Source: Salinispora arenicola (GTDB lineage: Bacteria > Actinomycetota > Actinomycetes > Mycobacteriales > Micromonosporaceae). From it: 64,000 nucleotides of DNA. The stretch lies in the NCBI RefSeq assembly GCF_006716065.1, contig NZ_VFOL01000001.1, forward strand, positions 3,224,001-3,288,000, in the 5' to 3' direction. The position numbers were made by a program, and so were the translations under genes. The notes beneath the pieces were generated by a model. The model saw only the letters and a list, made by a program, of their open reading frames with translations. It was not told where the DNA came from and ran no database searches. Positions 9,704 through 18,510 of this stretch are shown in pieces (the stretch's first letter is position 1; each line of letters starts with the position of its first letter).

Positions 9704-11026
9704 GTGTTGAACCGGATCGACCTTCGTGGCGGGATTCGTGACCCGCGTCGCCTGCTGCCCCGTGCCCGGCTCGATGTCTCCGCGGCCGTCGAGCGGATCC
9801 GTCCGCTCGTGGCGGAGGTGCGGGAGCATGGCTATCCGGCGATCCGGGCGGCGAGCGAACGTTTCGACGGGGTGTCCCCGGCGGTGCTGCGGGTGCCGGC
9901 CGAGATGGTCGCCGAGGCCGAGGGGACGCTCGATCCGCAGGTCCGTGCCGCGTTGGTGGAGTCGATCGACCGGGCCCGCCGGGTGCACGCCGCCCAGCGC
10001 CGAAGCGACCACACCACGCAGGTCGTGCCGGGCGGCACGGTCACCGAGCGCTGGTTGCCGGTCGACCGGGTCGGCCTCTACGTGCCCGGCGGTCTGGCGA
10101 TGTACCCGTCGACGGTGGTGATGAACGTGGTGCCCGCGCAGGAGGCCGGGGTGCGTTCGTTGGTCGTGGTCAGTCCACCGCAGAAGGACAACGGTGGCTG
10201 GCCCGACCCGCGGGTGCTCGCCGCCTGTGCTCTGCTCGGCGTGGATGAGGTGTACGCCGTCGGCGGCGCGCAGGCGGTGGCGATGCTGGCATACGGCAGT
10301 TCGGTTGACCCCGATGGCGCCACCCGCTGCGATCCGGTCGACTTGATCACTGGCCCCGGCAACATCTGGGTCACCGCCGCCAAGCGGCTGCTACGGGGTG
10401 TGGTGGGCATCGACGCCGAGGCCGGCCCCACCGAGATCGCGATACTGGCCGACCACACCGCCGATCCGGTACACGTGGCCGCTGACCTGATCAGCCAGGC
10501 CGAGCACGACCCGCTCGCGGCGAGCGTGCTGGTCACGCCGTCGATGGAGCTGGCCGACGCGGTGGACCGGGAGCTGACCCGCCAGGTCGCGGCGGCCAAG
10601 CACACCGAGCGGATCGGCACGGCGCTCACCGGTGAGCAGAGCGGCATCGTGCTCGTTGATGACCTGGCGGCGGGGCTGCGGGTGGTTGACGCGTACGCGG
10701 CCGAGCATCTGGAGATCCAGACCGAGAACGCCCGCGAGTGGGCGCTGCGGGTACGCAACGCCGGGGCGATCTTCGTCGGCGCCTGGTCGCCGGTGTCGCT
10801 TGGTGACTACTGCGCCGGCTCCAACCATGTACTGCCCACCGGTGGGTGCGCCCGGCACTCGTCGGGCCTGTCGGTGCAGTCCTTCCTGCGCGGTGTTCAC
10901 CTGGTGGAGTACACGCGGGATGCTCTGCGGGAGGTGGCGCCGCACGTGGTCGCCCTGGCGACGGTGGAGGACCTGCCGGCGCACGGCCAGGCGGTGTCCG
11001 TCCGGCTGCCGGGGGAGGCGTCGTGA
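9704..11026 (+). CDS. hisD: Histidinol dehydrogenase
   Basis: 440 residues, normal length. It catalyses the last two steps of histidine synthesis, L-histidinol to L-histidine via histidinal, using NAD and zinc. Visible signatures are [22 protein letters not shown] (cofactor region), [17 protein letters not shown], and the family block [17 protein letters not shown] with [12 protein letters not shown]. It is the first gene of a tightly packed his operon and its stop overlaps the hisC start. Confidence 0.97.
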   Translation: MLNRIDLRGGIRDPRRLLPRARLDVSAAVERIRPLVAEVREHGYPAIRAASERFDGVSPAVLRVPAEMVAEAEGTLDPQVRAALVESIDRARRVHAAQRRSDHTTQVVPGGTVTERWLPVDRVGLYVPGGLAMYPSTVVMNVVPAQEAGVRSLVVVSPPQKDNGGWPDPRVLAACALLGVDEVYAVGGAQAVAMLAYGSSVDPDGATRCDPVDLITGPGNIWVTAAKRLLRGVVGIDAEAGPTEIAILADHTADPVHVAADLISQAEHDPLAASVLVTPSMELADAVDRELTRQVAAAKHTERIGTALTGEQSGIVLVDDLAAGLRVVDAYAAEHLEIQTENAREWALRVRNAGAIFVGAWSPVSLGDYCAGSNHVLPTGGCARHSSGLSVQSFLRGVHLVEYTRDALREVAPHVVALATVEDLPAHGQAVSVRLPGEAS

Positions 11027-12099
11027 CGAGCCTGGACGACCTGCCGATCCGGGCGGATCTGCGCGGGCTGTCCCCGTACGGCGCGCCGCAGCTGGAGGTG
11101 CCGGTCCGGCTGAACACGAACGAGAACTCGTACCCGGTGCCGGACGTGGTGGCCGAGACGATCGGCAGGGCAATCGCCGCCGAGCTGCGGAACCTCAACC
11201 GGTATCCGGACCGGGACGCGGTGGCGCTGCGTGGTGACCTGGCGGCGTACCTGGGGCACGGGCTGACCCGCGATCAGGTGTGGGCGGCCAACGGCTCCAA
11301 CGAGGTCCAACAGCAGCTGCTCCAGGTCTTCGGTGGGCCGGGACGTACCGCGTTCGGGTTCACGCCGGCGTACTCGATGCATCCGCTGCTGGCGCTCGGC
11401 ACCGGCACCAGGTGGGTTCCGGCCCGGCGGGGGGCCGACTTCGGGCTGACCGTCGGCGAGGCGGTGGCGCAGGTGCGCGAGCACCGTCCGGACGTGGTGT
11501 TCCTCTGCTCGCCGAACAATCCCACCGGCACCGCCCTCGACCCGGCCGTGGTCGCCGCCGTGCTGGCCGAGGCACCGGGCATGGTGGTGGTCGACGAGGC
11601 GTACGCGGAGTTCGCGCGGGCCGGCGCGGTCAGCGCTCTGTCGCTGCTGCCCGGTCACCCTCGGCTGGTGGTGACCCGCACGATGAGCAAGGCCTTCGGG
11701 TTCGCCGGTGGCAGGCTGGGCTACCTCGCCGCTGACCCGGCGGTGGTGGCGGCCGTTCAGCTTGTTCGGTTGCCCTACCACCTGTCGGCGCTGACTCAGG
11801 CCGCGGCTCGGGCTGCTCTGGTGCACCGCGACGCACTGCTCGGCACCGTCTCGGCGATCAAGGTGCAGCGGGACCGGATCGTGAGTGAGCTGCGTTCCCG
11901 CGGGCACCGGGTCGCCGACAGCGACGCCAACTTCGTGCTGTTCCGGGTCGGTGGTGACCAACGCGTCGCGTGGCAGGTCCTGCTCGACGCGGGTGTCCTC
12001 GTCCGCGACGTCGGTCTGCCCGGCTGGTTGCGGGTCACCGCCGGCACCCCCGCCGAGACCGATGCCTTCCTGCTCGCTTTGGAGAAGCTTTCGTCATGA
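11023..12099 (+). CDS. hisC: Histidinol-phosphate aminotransferase
   Basis: 358 residues. It is a class I/II PLP-dependent transaminase that moves the amino group from glutamate to imidazole acetol-phosphate. Key blocks are [11 protein letters not shown] (substrate phosphate end), [34 protein letters not shown], and the PLP lysine in [17 protein letters not shown]. The GTG at 11023 overlaps the hisD stop (GTGA), which indicates translational coupling. An internal ATG upstream would read into hisD and is not credible. Confidence 0.96.
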   Translation: MTSLDDLPIRADLRGLSPYGAPQLEVPVRLNTNENSYPVPDVVAETIGRAIAAELRNLNRYPDRDAVALRGDLAAYLGHGLTRDQVWAANGSNEVQQQLLQVFGGPGRTAFGFTPAYSMHPLLALGTGTRWVPARRGADFGLTVGEAVAQVREHRPDVVFLCSPNNPTGTALDPAVVAAVLAEAPGMVVVDEAYAEFARAGAVSALSLLPGHPRLVVTRTMSKAFGFAGGRLGYLAADPAVVAAVQLVRLPYHLSALTQAAARAALVHRDALLGTVSAIKVQRDRIVSELRSRGHRVADSDANFVLFRVGGDQRVAWQVLLDAGVLVRDVGLPGWLRVTAGTPAETDAFLLALEKLSS

Positions 12100-12707
12100 G
12101 TCGCACTGCCCGGATCGAGCGGGTCACCAAGGAGACCAAGGTCCTCGTCGAAATCGACCTCGACGGCACCGGCAAGGCCGACATCGAGACCGGCGTCGGC
12201 TTCTACGACCACATGTTGCACCAGATCGCCCGGCACGGCGGGTTTGACCTGACGGTGCACACGGTGGGCGACCTGCACATCGACGCACACCACACGATGG
12301 AGGATGCGGCGTTGGCCCTGGGTGCCGCGGTCGACCGCGCCCTGGGTGACCGCGCCGGAATCCGGCGGTACGGTGCGGCCACGGTGCCGATGGACGAGGT
12401 GCTGGTCCGGGCCGCCGTCGACCTCTCCGGTCGACCGTACGTCGTGCACGACGAGCCGCCGCTGGCCCCGTACATCGGGCCGGTCTATCCGACCAGCATG
12501 ACCCGCCACATCTGGGAGTCCTTCGGTCAGTCGGCCCGGATCACGCTGCACGTCGACGTGCTGCGGGCAGCGCGACCGGGCGGGCATCCGGACGCCCACC
12601 ATGTGGTGGAGGCCCAGTTCAAGGCGGTGTCCCGGGCGCTGCGCGAGGCGACGTCCCTGGACCCGCGGTTCACGGGCGTGGTGCCCAGCACGAAGGGGAC
12701 GCTGTGA
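12096..12707 (+). CDS. hisB: Imidazoleglycerol-phosphate dehydratase
   Basis: 203 residues, the monofunctional form without the histidinol phosphatase domain found in enterobacterial HisB. The manganese-binding motifs typical of the family are seen: [37 protein letters not shown] and [15 protein letters not shown]. It converts imidazole-glycerol phosphate to imidazole acetol-phosphate. The ATG at 12096 overlaps the hisC stop. Confidence 0.97.
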   Translation: MSRTARIERVTKETKVLVEIDLDGTGKADIETGVGFYDHMLHQIARHGGFDLTVHTVGDLHIDAHHTMEDAALALGAAVDRALGDRAGIRRYGAATVPMDEVLVRAAVDLSGRPYVVHDEPPLAPYIGPVYPTSMTRHIWESFGQSARITLHVDVLRAARPGGHPDAHHVVEAQFKAVSRALREATSLDPRFTGVVPSTKGTL

Positions 12708-12738
12708 GGACCGTGGTCGTGAGTGGGGGGTGGCACTG

Positions 12739-12912
12739 ATGGGTGGGCTGCTACCGATTCTGCTGTTGGTCCTGGCCGGGGTGCTGGTCGGCGGGGCCCT
12801 GTCGTTGCACCGGCAGGGGGCGCCTCGCGCCGTGGTGCTGACCACCTCGGCGCTGGCCATGTTGGCGGCTGTCGCCGGTGGCCTGTGGCTGCTGCCCGGG
12901 GAGGGTTCGTGA
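12739..12912 (+). CDS. Small two-segment membrane protein in the his operon
   Basis: 57 residues, MGGLLPILLLVLAGVLVGGA followed by a short basic loop and a second hydrophobic helix ending GGLWLLPGEGS. It lies between hisB and hisH, has a G-rich ribosome site 8 nt upstream, and its stop overlaps the hisH GTG by four bases. That coupling argues that it is really translated. No family is recognised; GTG at 12730 is an alternative start. Confidence 0.65.
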   Translation: MGGLLPILLLVLAGVLVGGALSLHRQGAPRAVVLTTSALAMLAAVAGGLWLLPGEGS

Positions 12913-13541
12913 GCAGGGTCGTGGTGCTGGACTACGGGTCGGGCAACCTCCGTTCCGCGGAGCGCGCCCTCGCCGCGGCCGGCGCGGACGTGACGGTGAC
13001 CGACGATCTGGCCGCCGCCGCCGACGCGGACGGTCTGGTGGTCCCGGGTGTCGGGGCCTTCGCCGCGTGTATGGCGGGGATCGAGGCGTTGGGTGCCGGC
13101 TCGGTGATCGTCAGGCGGGTCGAGGCCGGCCGTCCGGTGCTCGGCATCTGTGTCGGTATGCAGGTGCTCTTCGAGCACGGAGACGAGCACGGGGTGGTGA
13201 CCAAGGGGCTTGGGCTGCTGCCGGGCGGGGTGAGTCGCCTGTCCGCTGCGCGGCTGCCGCACATGGGCTGGAACACGGTGCGTCCGCCGGTTGACTCGGT
13301 GCTCTTCGCTGGCCTGCCGGCCGAAAGCCGGTTCTATTTCATCCACTCGTACGCCGCAGGTGGGGTGGCCGAGTTGACCGCTGCCGGTGCTGCCGTCACC
13401 GCAGCGCACCACGGGACGGAGTTCGTGGCGGCCGTGGAACGGGGTCCACTCGCCGCGGTTCAGTTCCATCCGGAAAAGTCCGCCGAGCCCGGTGCTGCGC
13501 TGCTGCGCAACTGGCTGGCCACGCTTCCCGCCGATGGGTGA
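12909..13541 (+). CDS. hisH: Imidazole glycerol phosphate synthase, glutaminase subunit
   Basis: 210 residues. It is a class I glutamine amidotransferase feeding ammonia to HisF (encoded at 16369). The catalytic Cys lies in GICVGMQVLF and the His/Glu pair in VQFHPEKS. LDYGSGNLRS at the N-terminus and HMGWNTV are the usual HisH blocks. The start is a GTG overlapping the stop of the small membrane protein. HisH and HisF are encoded about 3 kb apart here, not adjacent. Confidence 0.96.
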   Translation: MSRVVVLDYGSGNLRSAERALAAAGADVTVTDDLAAAADADGLVVPGVGAFAACMAGIEALGAGSVIVRRVEAGRPVLGICVGMQVLFEHGDEHGVVTKGLGLLPGGVSRLSAARLPHMGWNTVRPPVDSVLFAGLPAESRFYFIHSYAAGGVAELTAAGAAVTAAHHGTEFVAAVERGPLAAVQFHPEKSAEPGAALLRNWLATLPADG

Positions 13542-13571
13542 GCCGGTGCCGGGCCGTCCCGATGGGAGATC

Positions 13572-13898
13572 GTGGTGAGCAAGGAACGGGCGCGGCGCCG
13601 GGCAGCCCGGGAGGCGGAGGCGGCGCAGCGGCGGGTGGTACGGCAGCGGCAGCTCGCGCGGCAGGCCCGGCGGCGGGCACTGGTCCGGCGGCTGACGCCA
13701 ACCGTCCGCCGGGGCCGGATCGGCCGGCTGCCCCGGCGTACCCGCGGCGAGCGCGCCGCGATCGTCCTGTCGACTGTGGCCGCGATCATGTTGATCTGGT
13801 CCCTGGTGGATGATCTCGCGTTGCGGATCGCGCTGGTCGCGCTTCTGCTTCTCGTACTGCCGGCGATCGTGGTGATCGCCCTTGGCCGTCGTTCCTGA
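13572..13898 (+). CDS. Small basic membrane protein of the his operon
   Basis: 108 residues. The first 60 are extremely Arg/Ala/Gln-rich (probably a positively charged helix), followed by two hydrophobic segments (about 62-80 and 84-104). It starts at tandem GTG codons (13572/13575) after GGGAGAT and ends 21 bp before priA. No family is recognised. The basic N-terminus predicts a cytoplasmic, possibly nucleic-acid or phospholipid binding face, which is inference only. Confidence 0.65.
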   Translation: MVSKERARRRAAREAEAAQRRVVRQRQLARQARRRALVRRLTPTVRRGRIGRLPRRTRGERAAIVLSTVAAIMLIWSLVDDLALRIALVALLLLVLPAIVVIALGRRS

Positions 13899-13919
13899 TC
13901 CTGATCCGAGGAGAATCCT

Positions 13920-14645
13920 GTGAGCCTCACCCTGTTGCCTGCCGTTGACGTCGCTGATGGGCAAGCAGTCCGTCTGGTGCAGGGCGCCGCCGGTAGCGAA
14001 ACCGCCTACGGCGACCCCTTGGACGCCGCCTTGGCCTGGCAGCGCGACGGGGCGGAGTGGATTCATCTGGTTGACCTGGACGCGGCCTTCGGTCGGGGTT
14101 CCAACGCTGACCTGCTCGCCGACGTGGTACGCCAACTGGACGTGCGGGTGGAGCTCTCGGGCGGTGTCCGGGACGACGAGTCACTGCGTGCCGCGCTGGC
14201 GACCGGTGCCACCCGGGTCAACATCGGCACCGCCGCGCTGGAGGACCCCCCGTGGTGCGATCGGGTCTGTGGCGAGTACGGCGACCGAGTGGCGATCGGG
14301 CTCGACGTGCGGGGGCGTACCCTGTCGGCCCGTGGCTGGACCCGGGACGGCGGCGACCTGTGGGAGGTGCTGGAGCGGCTGGACCGAGCCGGTGCGTCCC
14401 GGTACGTGGTCACCGACATCACCAAGGACGGCACGATGCGCGGGCCGAACCTGGAGTTGCTCCGCGAGGTCTGCGCCCGCACCAACGCGCCGGTGATCGC
14501 CTCCGGTGGTGTCTCCACCCTGGCTGATCTGCGGGCGTTGGCGGCTCTGGAGCCAGCCGGTGTGGAGGGGGTCATCGCCGGCAAGGCGCTGTACGCCGGG
14601 GCGTTCACCGTGGCTGAGGCGTTACGGACGCTGGCCGACGCCTGA
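13920..14645 (+). CDS. priA: PriA: phosphoribosyl isomerase, HisA and probable TrpF
   Basis: 241 residues, (beta/alpha)8 barrel. It isomerises ProFAR in histidine synthesis; in actinobacteria the same enzyme usually also isomerises phosphoribosyl-anthranilate for tryptophan. Features matching the bifunctional type are [16 protein letters not shown] (Asp10, Arg18), [12 protein letters not shown], the flexible [16 protein letters not shown] loop with its Trp, and [15 protein letters not shown] (Asp166 and Asp170). No trpF is found here although trpE, C, B and A are present. GAGGAGAATC precedes the GTG. Confidence 0.93.
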   Translation: MSLTLLPAVDVADGQAVRLVQGAAGSETAYGDPLDAALAWQRDGAEWIHLVDLDAAFGRGSNADLLADVVRQLDVRVELSGGVRDDESLRAALATGATRVNIGTAALEDPPWCDRVCGEYGDRVAIGLDVRGRTLSARGWTRDGGDLWEVLERLDRAGASRYVVTDITKDGTMRGPNLELLREVCARTNAPVIASGGVSTLADLRALAALEPAGVEGVIAGKALYAGAFTVAEALRTLADA

Positions 14646-14760
14646 GTCCTCCCGTGGGTGGTGCCGTGGCTCGTGACCGGGCGAGCCCGGCTGGTCGGTG
14701 GGCGGGGTAGTACTCGGCCCGGATCAGGTGGTCGAAGGGCTACCAGGGATGTGACTTGGC

Positions 14761-14786
14761 CAATCTAGTTGTGCCCAACTTAATTG
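14761..14786 (+). promoter_or_regulatory. Imperfect palindrome, probable OhrR-like operator
   Basis: CAATCTAGTTG, 4 nt, then CAACTTAATTG: the two 11-nt arms match as an inverted repeat at 9 of 11 positions. It lies just upstream of the -10 of the MarR/OhrR gene, where autorepression would act. OhrR operators are known to be AT-rich palindromes of this size. Confidence 0.65.
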
Positions 14787-14791
14787 CGCGC

Positions 14792-14797
14792 TACCTT
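14792..14797 (+). promoter_or_regulatory. -10 element for leaderless ohrR-like gene
   Basis: TACCTT ends 6 nt before GTG 14804 and lies immediately 3' of the palindrome at 14761-14786. Confidence 0.55.
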
Positions 14798-14803
14798 TTG
14801 TGT

Positions 14804-15253
14804 GTGACCGATGAACTGGTGCTGCGGGGGCAGGTGTGCTTCGCGCTCTATACCGCATCGCGCGCGTTGACCGACGTGTATCGGCCGATCCTCGCCGAGT
14901 TCGGCCTGACCTATCCGCAGTATCTCGCGCTGCTCGTGCTCTGGGAGTACGAACACGAAGAGCCGCTGACCGTCTCCGGGCTTGGTGCCCGGCTGCATCT
15001 GGACTCCGGCACGCTTTCCCCGTTGCTCAAGCGGCTGGAGGCGGCGGGCCTGGTGGTTCGGCGGCGATCGGCGGTTGACGAGCGGCGGGTGGCGGTGGAG
15101 CTGACCGCGGCGGGGTGGGCCCTGCGCGGACGCATGGCCGACGTTCCCCGCCGGATGACCCAGGCAACCGGGCTGGGCGCCGATGATCTTGTCGAGTTGC
15201 GCGACACCCTCACCCGAGTCACCAGGACGATCCACCAACACAAGGAGCAGTAG
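14804..15253 (+). CDS. MarR-family regulator of the OhrR (organic peroxide sensor) type
   Basis: 149 residues. The sequence follows Bacillus OhrR closely in layout: VCFALYTASRALTDVYRPIL, LTYPQYLALLVLWEYE, the winged helix LHLDSGTLSPLLKRLEAAGL and the wing RRSAVDERRVAVELT. Cys12 occupies the position of the single redox-sensing Cys, and the Tyr in YRPIL and in TYPQY are the partner tyrosines. OhrR represses until the Cys is oxidised by organic hydroperoxides. It starts at GTG 14804 (leaderless). The downstream gene is an oxidoreductase 5 bp away, not ohr. Confidence 0.88.
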   Translation: MTDELVLRGQVCFALYTASRALTDVYRPILAEFGLTYPQYLALLVLWEYEHEEPLTVSGLGARLHLDSGTLSPLLKRLEAAGLVVRRRSAVDERRVAVELTAAGWALRGRMADVPRRMTQATGLGADDLVELRDTLTRVTRTIHQHKEQ

Positions 15254-15258
15254 CGATT

Positions 15259-16263
15259 ATGAATAGCGCCGCAAACCGTGAGATCCACCTGGCCGAGCGC
15301 CCGCAGGGTTGGCCAACCGAGGACACCTTCCGGTTGGTCACCACCGACGTCCCCACCCCCGGGCCCGGGCAGGTCGTCGTCCGCAATACCTTTATGTCAG
15401 TCGATCCGTACATGCGCGGTCGGATGAACGACGTGGAGTCGTACGCGCCACCGTACGCGTTGGACGCCCCGCTCGACGGCGGGGCTGTGGGTGAGGTGGT
15501 GGCCAGCAAGGCCGACGGTTTCGCGTCCGGCGACACCGTGCTGCACGGGCTCGGCTGGCGGGAGTACGCGCTGTTGGATGCGGCGGCCGTGCAGAAGGTC
15601 GACCCCGCCCTCGCGCCTGCCAGCACGTACCTCGGAGTGCTCGGCATGACCGGGCTCACCGCGTACGCCGGGCTGCTCGAGGTCGCCAAGATGCAGCCGG
15701 GAGAGACCGTCTTCGTCTCCGGCGCGGCCGGCGCCGTGGGCAGCGTGGTCGGCCAGATCGCCAAGCTCCGGGGCGCCGGCCGCGTCGTCGGCAGCGCCGG
15801 TTCGCCGGCGAAGGTCGAGCGGCTGCGGGCGCTCGGCTTCGATGCTGCCTTCGACTACCACGACGGCCCGGTGGGGGAACTGCTGCGCTCCGCCGCGCCG
15901 GACGGGATCGACGTCTACTTCGACAATGTGGGTAGCGAGCACCTGGAGGCCGCGATCGGCGCGATGCGGCCGAATGGCCGGGCCGCGCTCTGCGGGATGA
16001 TCGCGCAGTACAACACGCCAGAGCCGCCGGCCGCGCCACGGAACCTGGCGATGCTCATCGGCAAGCGGCTCACCCTGCGTGGCTTCCTCGTCGCTGACTA
16101 CTGGCACCTGATCGAGCAGTTCGTCCCGGAGGTCGGTGGCTGGCTGCGGGACGGCAAGCTCAGCTACGACGAGACGATCGTCGACGGCATCGAGAACGCT
16201 CCGGCGGCCTTCCTGGGCCTGCTCCGTGGCGAGAACCTCGGCAAGATGCTGGTCCGGGTGTAG
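15259..16263 (+). CDS. Zinc-independent NADP-dependent oxidoreductase (MDR family)
   Basis: 334 residues. It belongs to the medium-chain dehydrogenase/reductase group that includes leukotriene B4 12-hydroxydehydrogenase/prostaglandin reductase and CurA-like enzymes. Seen are NTFMSVDPYMRGRM, a Rossmann motif VSGAAGAVGSVVGQIAKL (about residues 152-169), VDVYFDNVG-like IDVYFDNVG and a C-terminal GKMLVRV. These enzymes reduce the C=C bond of alpha,beta-unsaturated carbonyls such as lipid peroxidation products; the substrate here is inferred. AAGGAGCAG lies upstream and it is co-transcribed with the OhrR-like gene. Confidence 0.9.
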   Translation: MNSAANREIHLAERPQGWPTEDTFRLVTTDVPTPGPGQVVVRNTFMSVDPYMRGRMNDVESYAPPYALDAPLDGGAVGEVVASKADGFASGDTVLHGLGWREYALLDAAAVQKVDPALAPASTYLGVLGMTGLTAYAGLLEVAKMQPGETVFVSGAAGAVGSVVGQIAKLRGAGRVVGSAGSPAKVERLRALGFDAAFDYHDGPVGELLRSAAPDGIDVYFDNVGSEHLEAAIGAMRPNGRAALCGMIAQYNTPEPPAAPRNLAMLIGKRLTLRGFLVADYWHLIEQFVPEVGGWLRDGKLSYDETIVDGIENAPAAFLGLLRGENLGKMLVRV

Positions 16264-16355
16264 AAAGCACCTCAGCCAAGGTACTGACGATTGCCGTGAA
16301 CGCGACGTCGCCGGCGGCCGGCCGCACACGCCGGCCACCGGCGAATCGTGTTGGC

Positions 16356-16361
16356 TAGGCT
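16356..16361 (+). promoter_or_regulatory. -10 element for leaderless hisF
   Basis: TAGGCT ends 7 nt before the ATG at 16369, giving hisF its own promoter separate from the main his operon. Confidence 0.6.
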
Positions 16362-16368
16362 GGGCGGC

Positions 16369-17136
16369 ATGTCCCTGGCCGTACGCGTGATCCCCTGTCT
16401 GGACGTGGACGCCGGGCGGGTGGTCAAGGGTGTCAATTTTCTCGACCTGCGGGACGCGGGCGACCCGGTGGAACTGGCTGCGGCGTATGACCGCGCGGGC
16501 GCCGACGAGTTGACGTTCTTGGACGTCACCGCGTCTGCCAGCGACCGTGGCACGATGGTGGATGTGGTCCGTCGGACCGCGGAGACGGTCTTTATCCCGC
16601 TGACCGTTGGTGGCGGAATCCGACGGGTCGGCGACGTTGACACGCTGCTGCGCGCGGGCGCGGACAAGGTCGGCGTGAACACCGCCGCGATCGTCCGTCC
16701 GGAGCTGATCGCCGAGGTCGCCGACCGGTTCGGTAGGCAGGTGCTGGTGCTTTCCCTCGACGTACGCCGCGCCGGGCCCGGCACCACGACCAGCGGGTTC
16801 GAGGTGACCACTCATGGCGGCCGGCGTGGCACGGGCATCGATGCCGTCGACTGGGCCCGGCGCGGTGCCGAACTGGGCGCGGGTGAGATCCTGCTCAACT
16901 CGATGGACGCCGACGGTACCAAGACCGGCTTCGACCTGGACCTGATCCGAGCGGTGCGGTCGGTGGTCGACGTTCCGGTGGTGGCCAGCGGAGGTGCGGG
17001 TGCGGCTGGTCACTTTCCGCCGGCGATCGGTGCTGGTGCCGACGCGGTGCTCGCCGCGAGTGTCTTCCACTTCGGTGAGCTGACCGTCGGTGAGGTCAAG
17101 GACGCGCTTCGTGGGAAGGGCCACCCGGTTCGCTGA
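16369..17136 (+). CDS. hisF: Imidazole glycerol phosphate synthase, cyclase subunit
   Basis: 255 residues, (beta/alpha)8 barrel. It closes the imidazole ring using ammonia from HisH, releasing [26 protein letters not shown] opens the protein with the catalytic Asp, [21 protein letters not shown] and [16 protein letters not shown] carry the phosphate-binding loops and second catalytic Asp. ATG 16369 is chosen because of the leaderless promoter and the family N-terminus; an upstream in-frame start at 16348 would precede the -10. Confidence 0.96.
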   Translation: MSLAVRVIPCLDVDAGRVVKGVNFLDLRDAGDPVELAAAYDRAGADELTFLDVTASASDRGTMVDVVRRTAETVFIPLTVGGGIRRVGDVDTLLRAGADKVGVNTAAIVRPELIAEVADRFGRQVLVLSLDVRRAGPGTTTSGFEVTTHGGRRGTGIDAVDWARRGAELGAGEILLNSMDADGTKTGFDLDLIRAVRSVVDVPVVASGGAGAAGHFPPAIGAGADAVLAASVFHFGELTVGEVKDALRGKGHPVR

Positions 17137-17186
17137 GTCCGCGTGCTCGTCGCCCAACCGTCTGTACAAAACCCCACGCGGGCCCG

Positions 17187-17648
17187 TCACTCCTGGTGGG
17201 CACGGTTCTCCGGGGAACGTCGTGGCATCGGGATGGAACGCACCACGTACTCCTGCACCGCCGCCGCGTGTTCGGCCTCGCACAGGTGCCAGTCCGCGTC
17301 TCCCGGAGTGTGTCGACGGATCAACGCGCCCTGCACGGTGTCGACCGTGGTGGCCAGGCCGGCGTTGGGTCGGGTGCGCCAGAGCCGCTCACCGTCCGGC
17401 GTGATCCTGAACCAGCCGTCGGTGACGCTGACCAGACCAGCGCCGACCAGCCGGCGGACGGCGACCTCGATCTCGCGGCGTTCGGGTAGCGCGCGGTTGA
17501 GGTGGTCGGCGGTGGAGAGCACGTCGGCGAGACGGACCCCTTCCGGCCGGCGGCTGGACGCTGCCCGGCGGTGCCGGCCGGCACCGCTGGCAATCACCAA
17601 CGAGACGAAGATCCAGGCGTCGGCCCACTGCCATCGGTTTTCCCCCAT
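17187..17648 (-). CDS. Hypothetical winged-helix-like protein
   Basis: 153 residues, family not recognised. It begins MGENRWQWADAWIFVSLVIA, and the middle (about 45-100) reads like a small winged helix: LADVLSTADHLNRALPERRE, AVRRLVGAGLVSVTDGWFRITPDGERLW. The C-terminus is His/Glu-rich, followed by basic residues. The ATG at 17648 was taken because the family-like, low-disorder sequence begins there. It is convergent with hisF and follows the yczE-like gene on the same strand. Confidence 0.65.
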   Translation of the reverse strand: MGENRWQWADAWIFVSLVIASGAGRHRRAASSRRPEGVRLADVLSTADHLNRALPERREIEVAVRRLVGAGLVSVTDGWFRITPDGERLWRTRPNAGLATTVDTVQGALIRRHTPGDADWHLCEAEHAAAVQEYVVRSIPMPRRSPENRAHQE

Positions 17649-17792
17649 GGCCAGATTGTGCCGATTCCTCGCCGGAAAGGAAACACCTCCTCTCATTGGG
17701 CTACAACCGGTCGTCCTGTGCGTCGCTAGCGGTGACCCGGACAGCCGGTGGGGGGTCGGGCGTGACGGCGACGGTGTGCGGGAGCGCACGGC

Positions 17793-18449
17793 TCAACCGG
17801 GAGCCGGGAGCGGGGTGGAGGTGGGCGGGGTGGGGTTGGGCGGAAGAGGGACCGTCACGCGGGGCAGCACGAACTGGGTCAGCGGGCCGATGGACAGGGC
17901 ATACGCCACCGTGCCGGGGCCGACCGTGCCGCCGAGTAGCCAGCCCAGCCCCAGTACGGCGACTTCGATGGTGGTGCGGACGAGCCGGATCGAGAATCGT
18001 GGCCGGCGGGCGACGAAGCCGGTCATCAGGCCGTCGCGGGGGCCGGGGCCGAGCCGGGCGCCGAGATAGAGTCCGGTCGCCGCGCCGTTGGCGACGATCC
18101 CACCGACGAGTAGGGCGGTTCGGGTGGCGAGCGGCAGGTCCGCCGGTAGCAGGGCGAGAGTGGCGTCCACCACGAGCCCGACCACCACCACATTGCTGAC
18201 CGTGCCGAGGCCCGGCCGCTGCCGCAGCGGGATCCACAGCAGCAGCACCAGCGTCCCGACCGCGATGGTCACCGTGCCGAAGGAGAGCCCGGTGTGTCCG
18301 GCGAGCCCTTGGTGGAAGACGTCCCAGGGGTCCAGGCCGAGGCCGGAGCGGATCAACAGGGCCATGCTCACGCCGTAGAGGGTGAGCCCAGCGTAGAGCT
18401 GGGTCAGCCGTCGCGCGGGTCGGTAGCTGAGATTGCCAATCTGGGTCAC
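17793..18449 (-). CDS. YczE/YitT-like integral membrane protein
   Basis: 218 residues with about five hydrophobic segments. The family block RSGLGLDPWDVFHQGLAGHTGLSFGTV is diagnostic of YczE-type proteins, and GARLGPGPRDGLMTGF is the second repeat-like block. Function is unknown, but these proteins are recurrently encoded beside MocR regulators, exactly as here. I chose the GTG at 18449 since a TAGGTT -10 ends 7 nt before it; an ATG at 18470 lies upstream of that box. The tail is Pro-rich. Confidence 0.83.
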   Translation of the reverse strand: MTQIGNLSYRPARRLTQLYAGLTLYGVSMALLIRSGLGLDPWDVFHQGLAGHTGLSFGTVTIAVGTLVLLLWIPLRQRPGLGTVSNVVVVGLVVDATLALLPADLPLATRTALLVGGIVANGAATGLYLGARLGPGPRDGLMTGFVARRPRFSIRLVRTTIEVAVLGLGWLLGGTVGPGTVAYALSIGPLTQFVLPRVTVPLPPNPTPPTSTPLPAPG

Positions 18450-18493
18450 GCATGCCAACCTAGTAGCCAATCAGGCAACCAGTAGAGCCAATA
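18434..18493. promoter_or_regulatory. Divergent control region with repeated GCCAAY motifs
   Basis: The short interval between the yczE-like and mocR genes carries the same-orientation motifs TGCCAATC (18434), TGCCAACC (18453), AGCCAATC (18465) and AGCCAATA (18486), plus a partial GGCAACC at 18474. Direct repeats are the usual binding pattern of MocR regulators. The TAGGTT -10 of the minus-strand gene (18457-18462) lies inside the array. Confidence 0.55.
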
Positions 18494-18510
18494 TTGGTGG
18501 AGTGGCCCCC

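Noticed and set aside
11796..14135. A 779-codon antisense frame across the his genes
   Set aside because: It lies opposite hisC, hisB, hisH and priA, all fully conserved, and has no recognisable domain.
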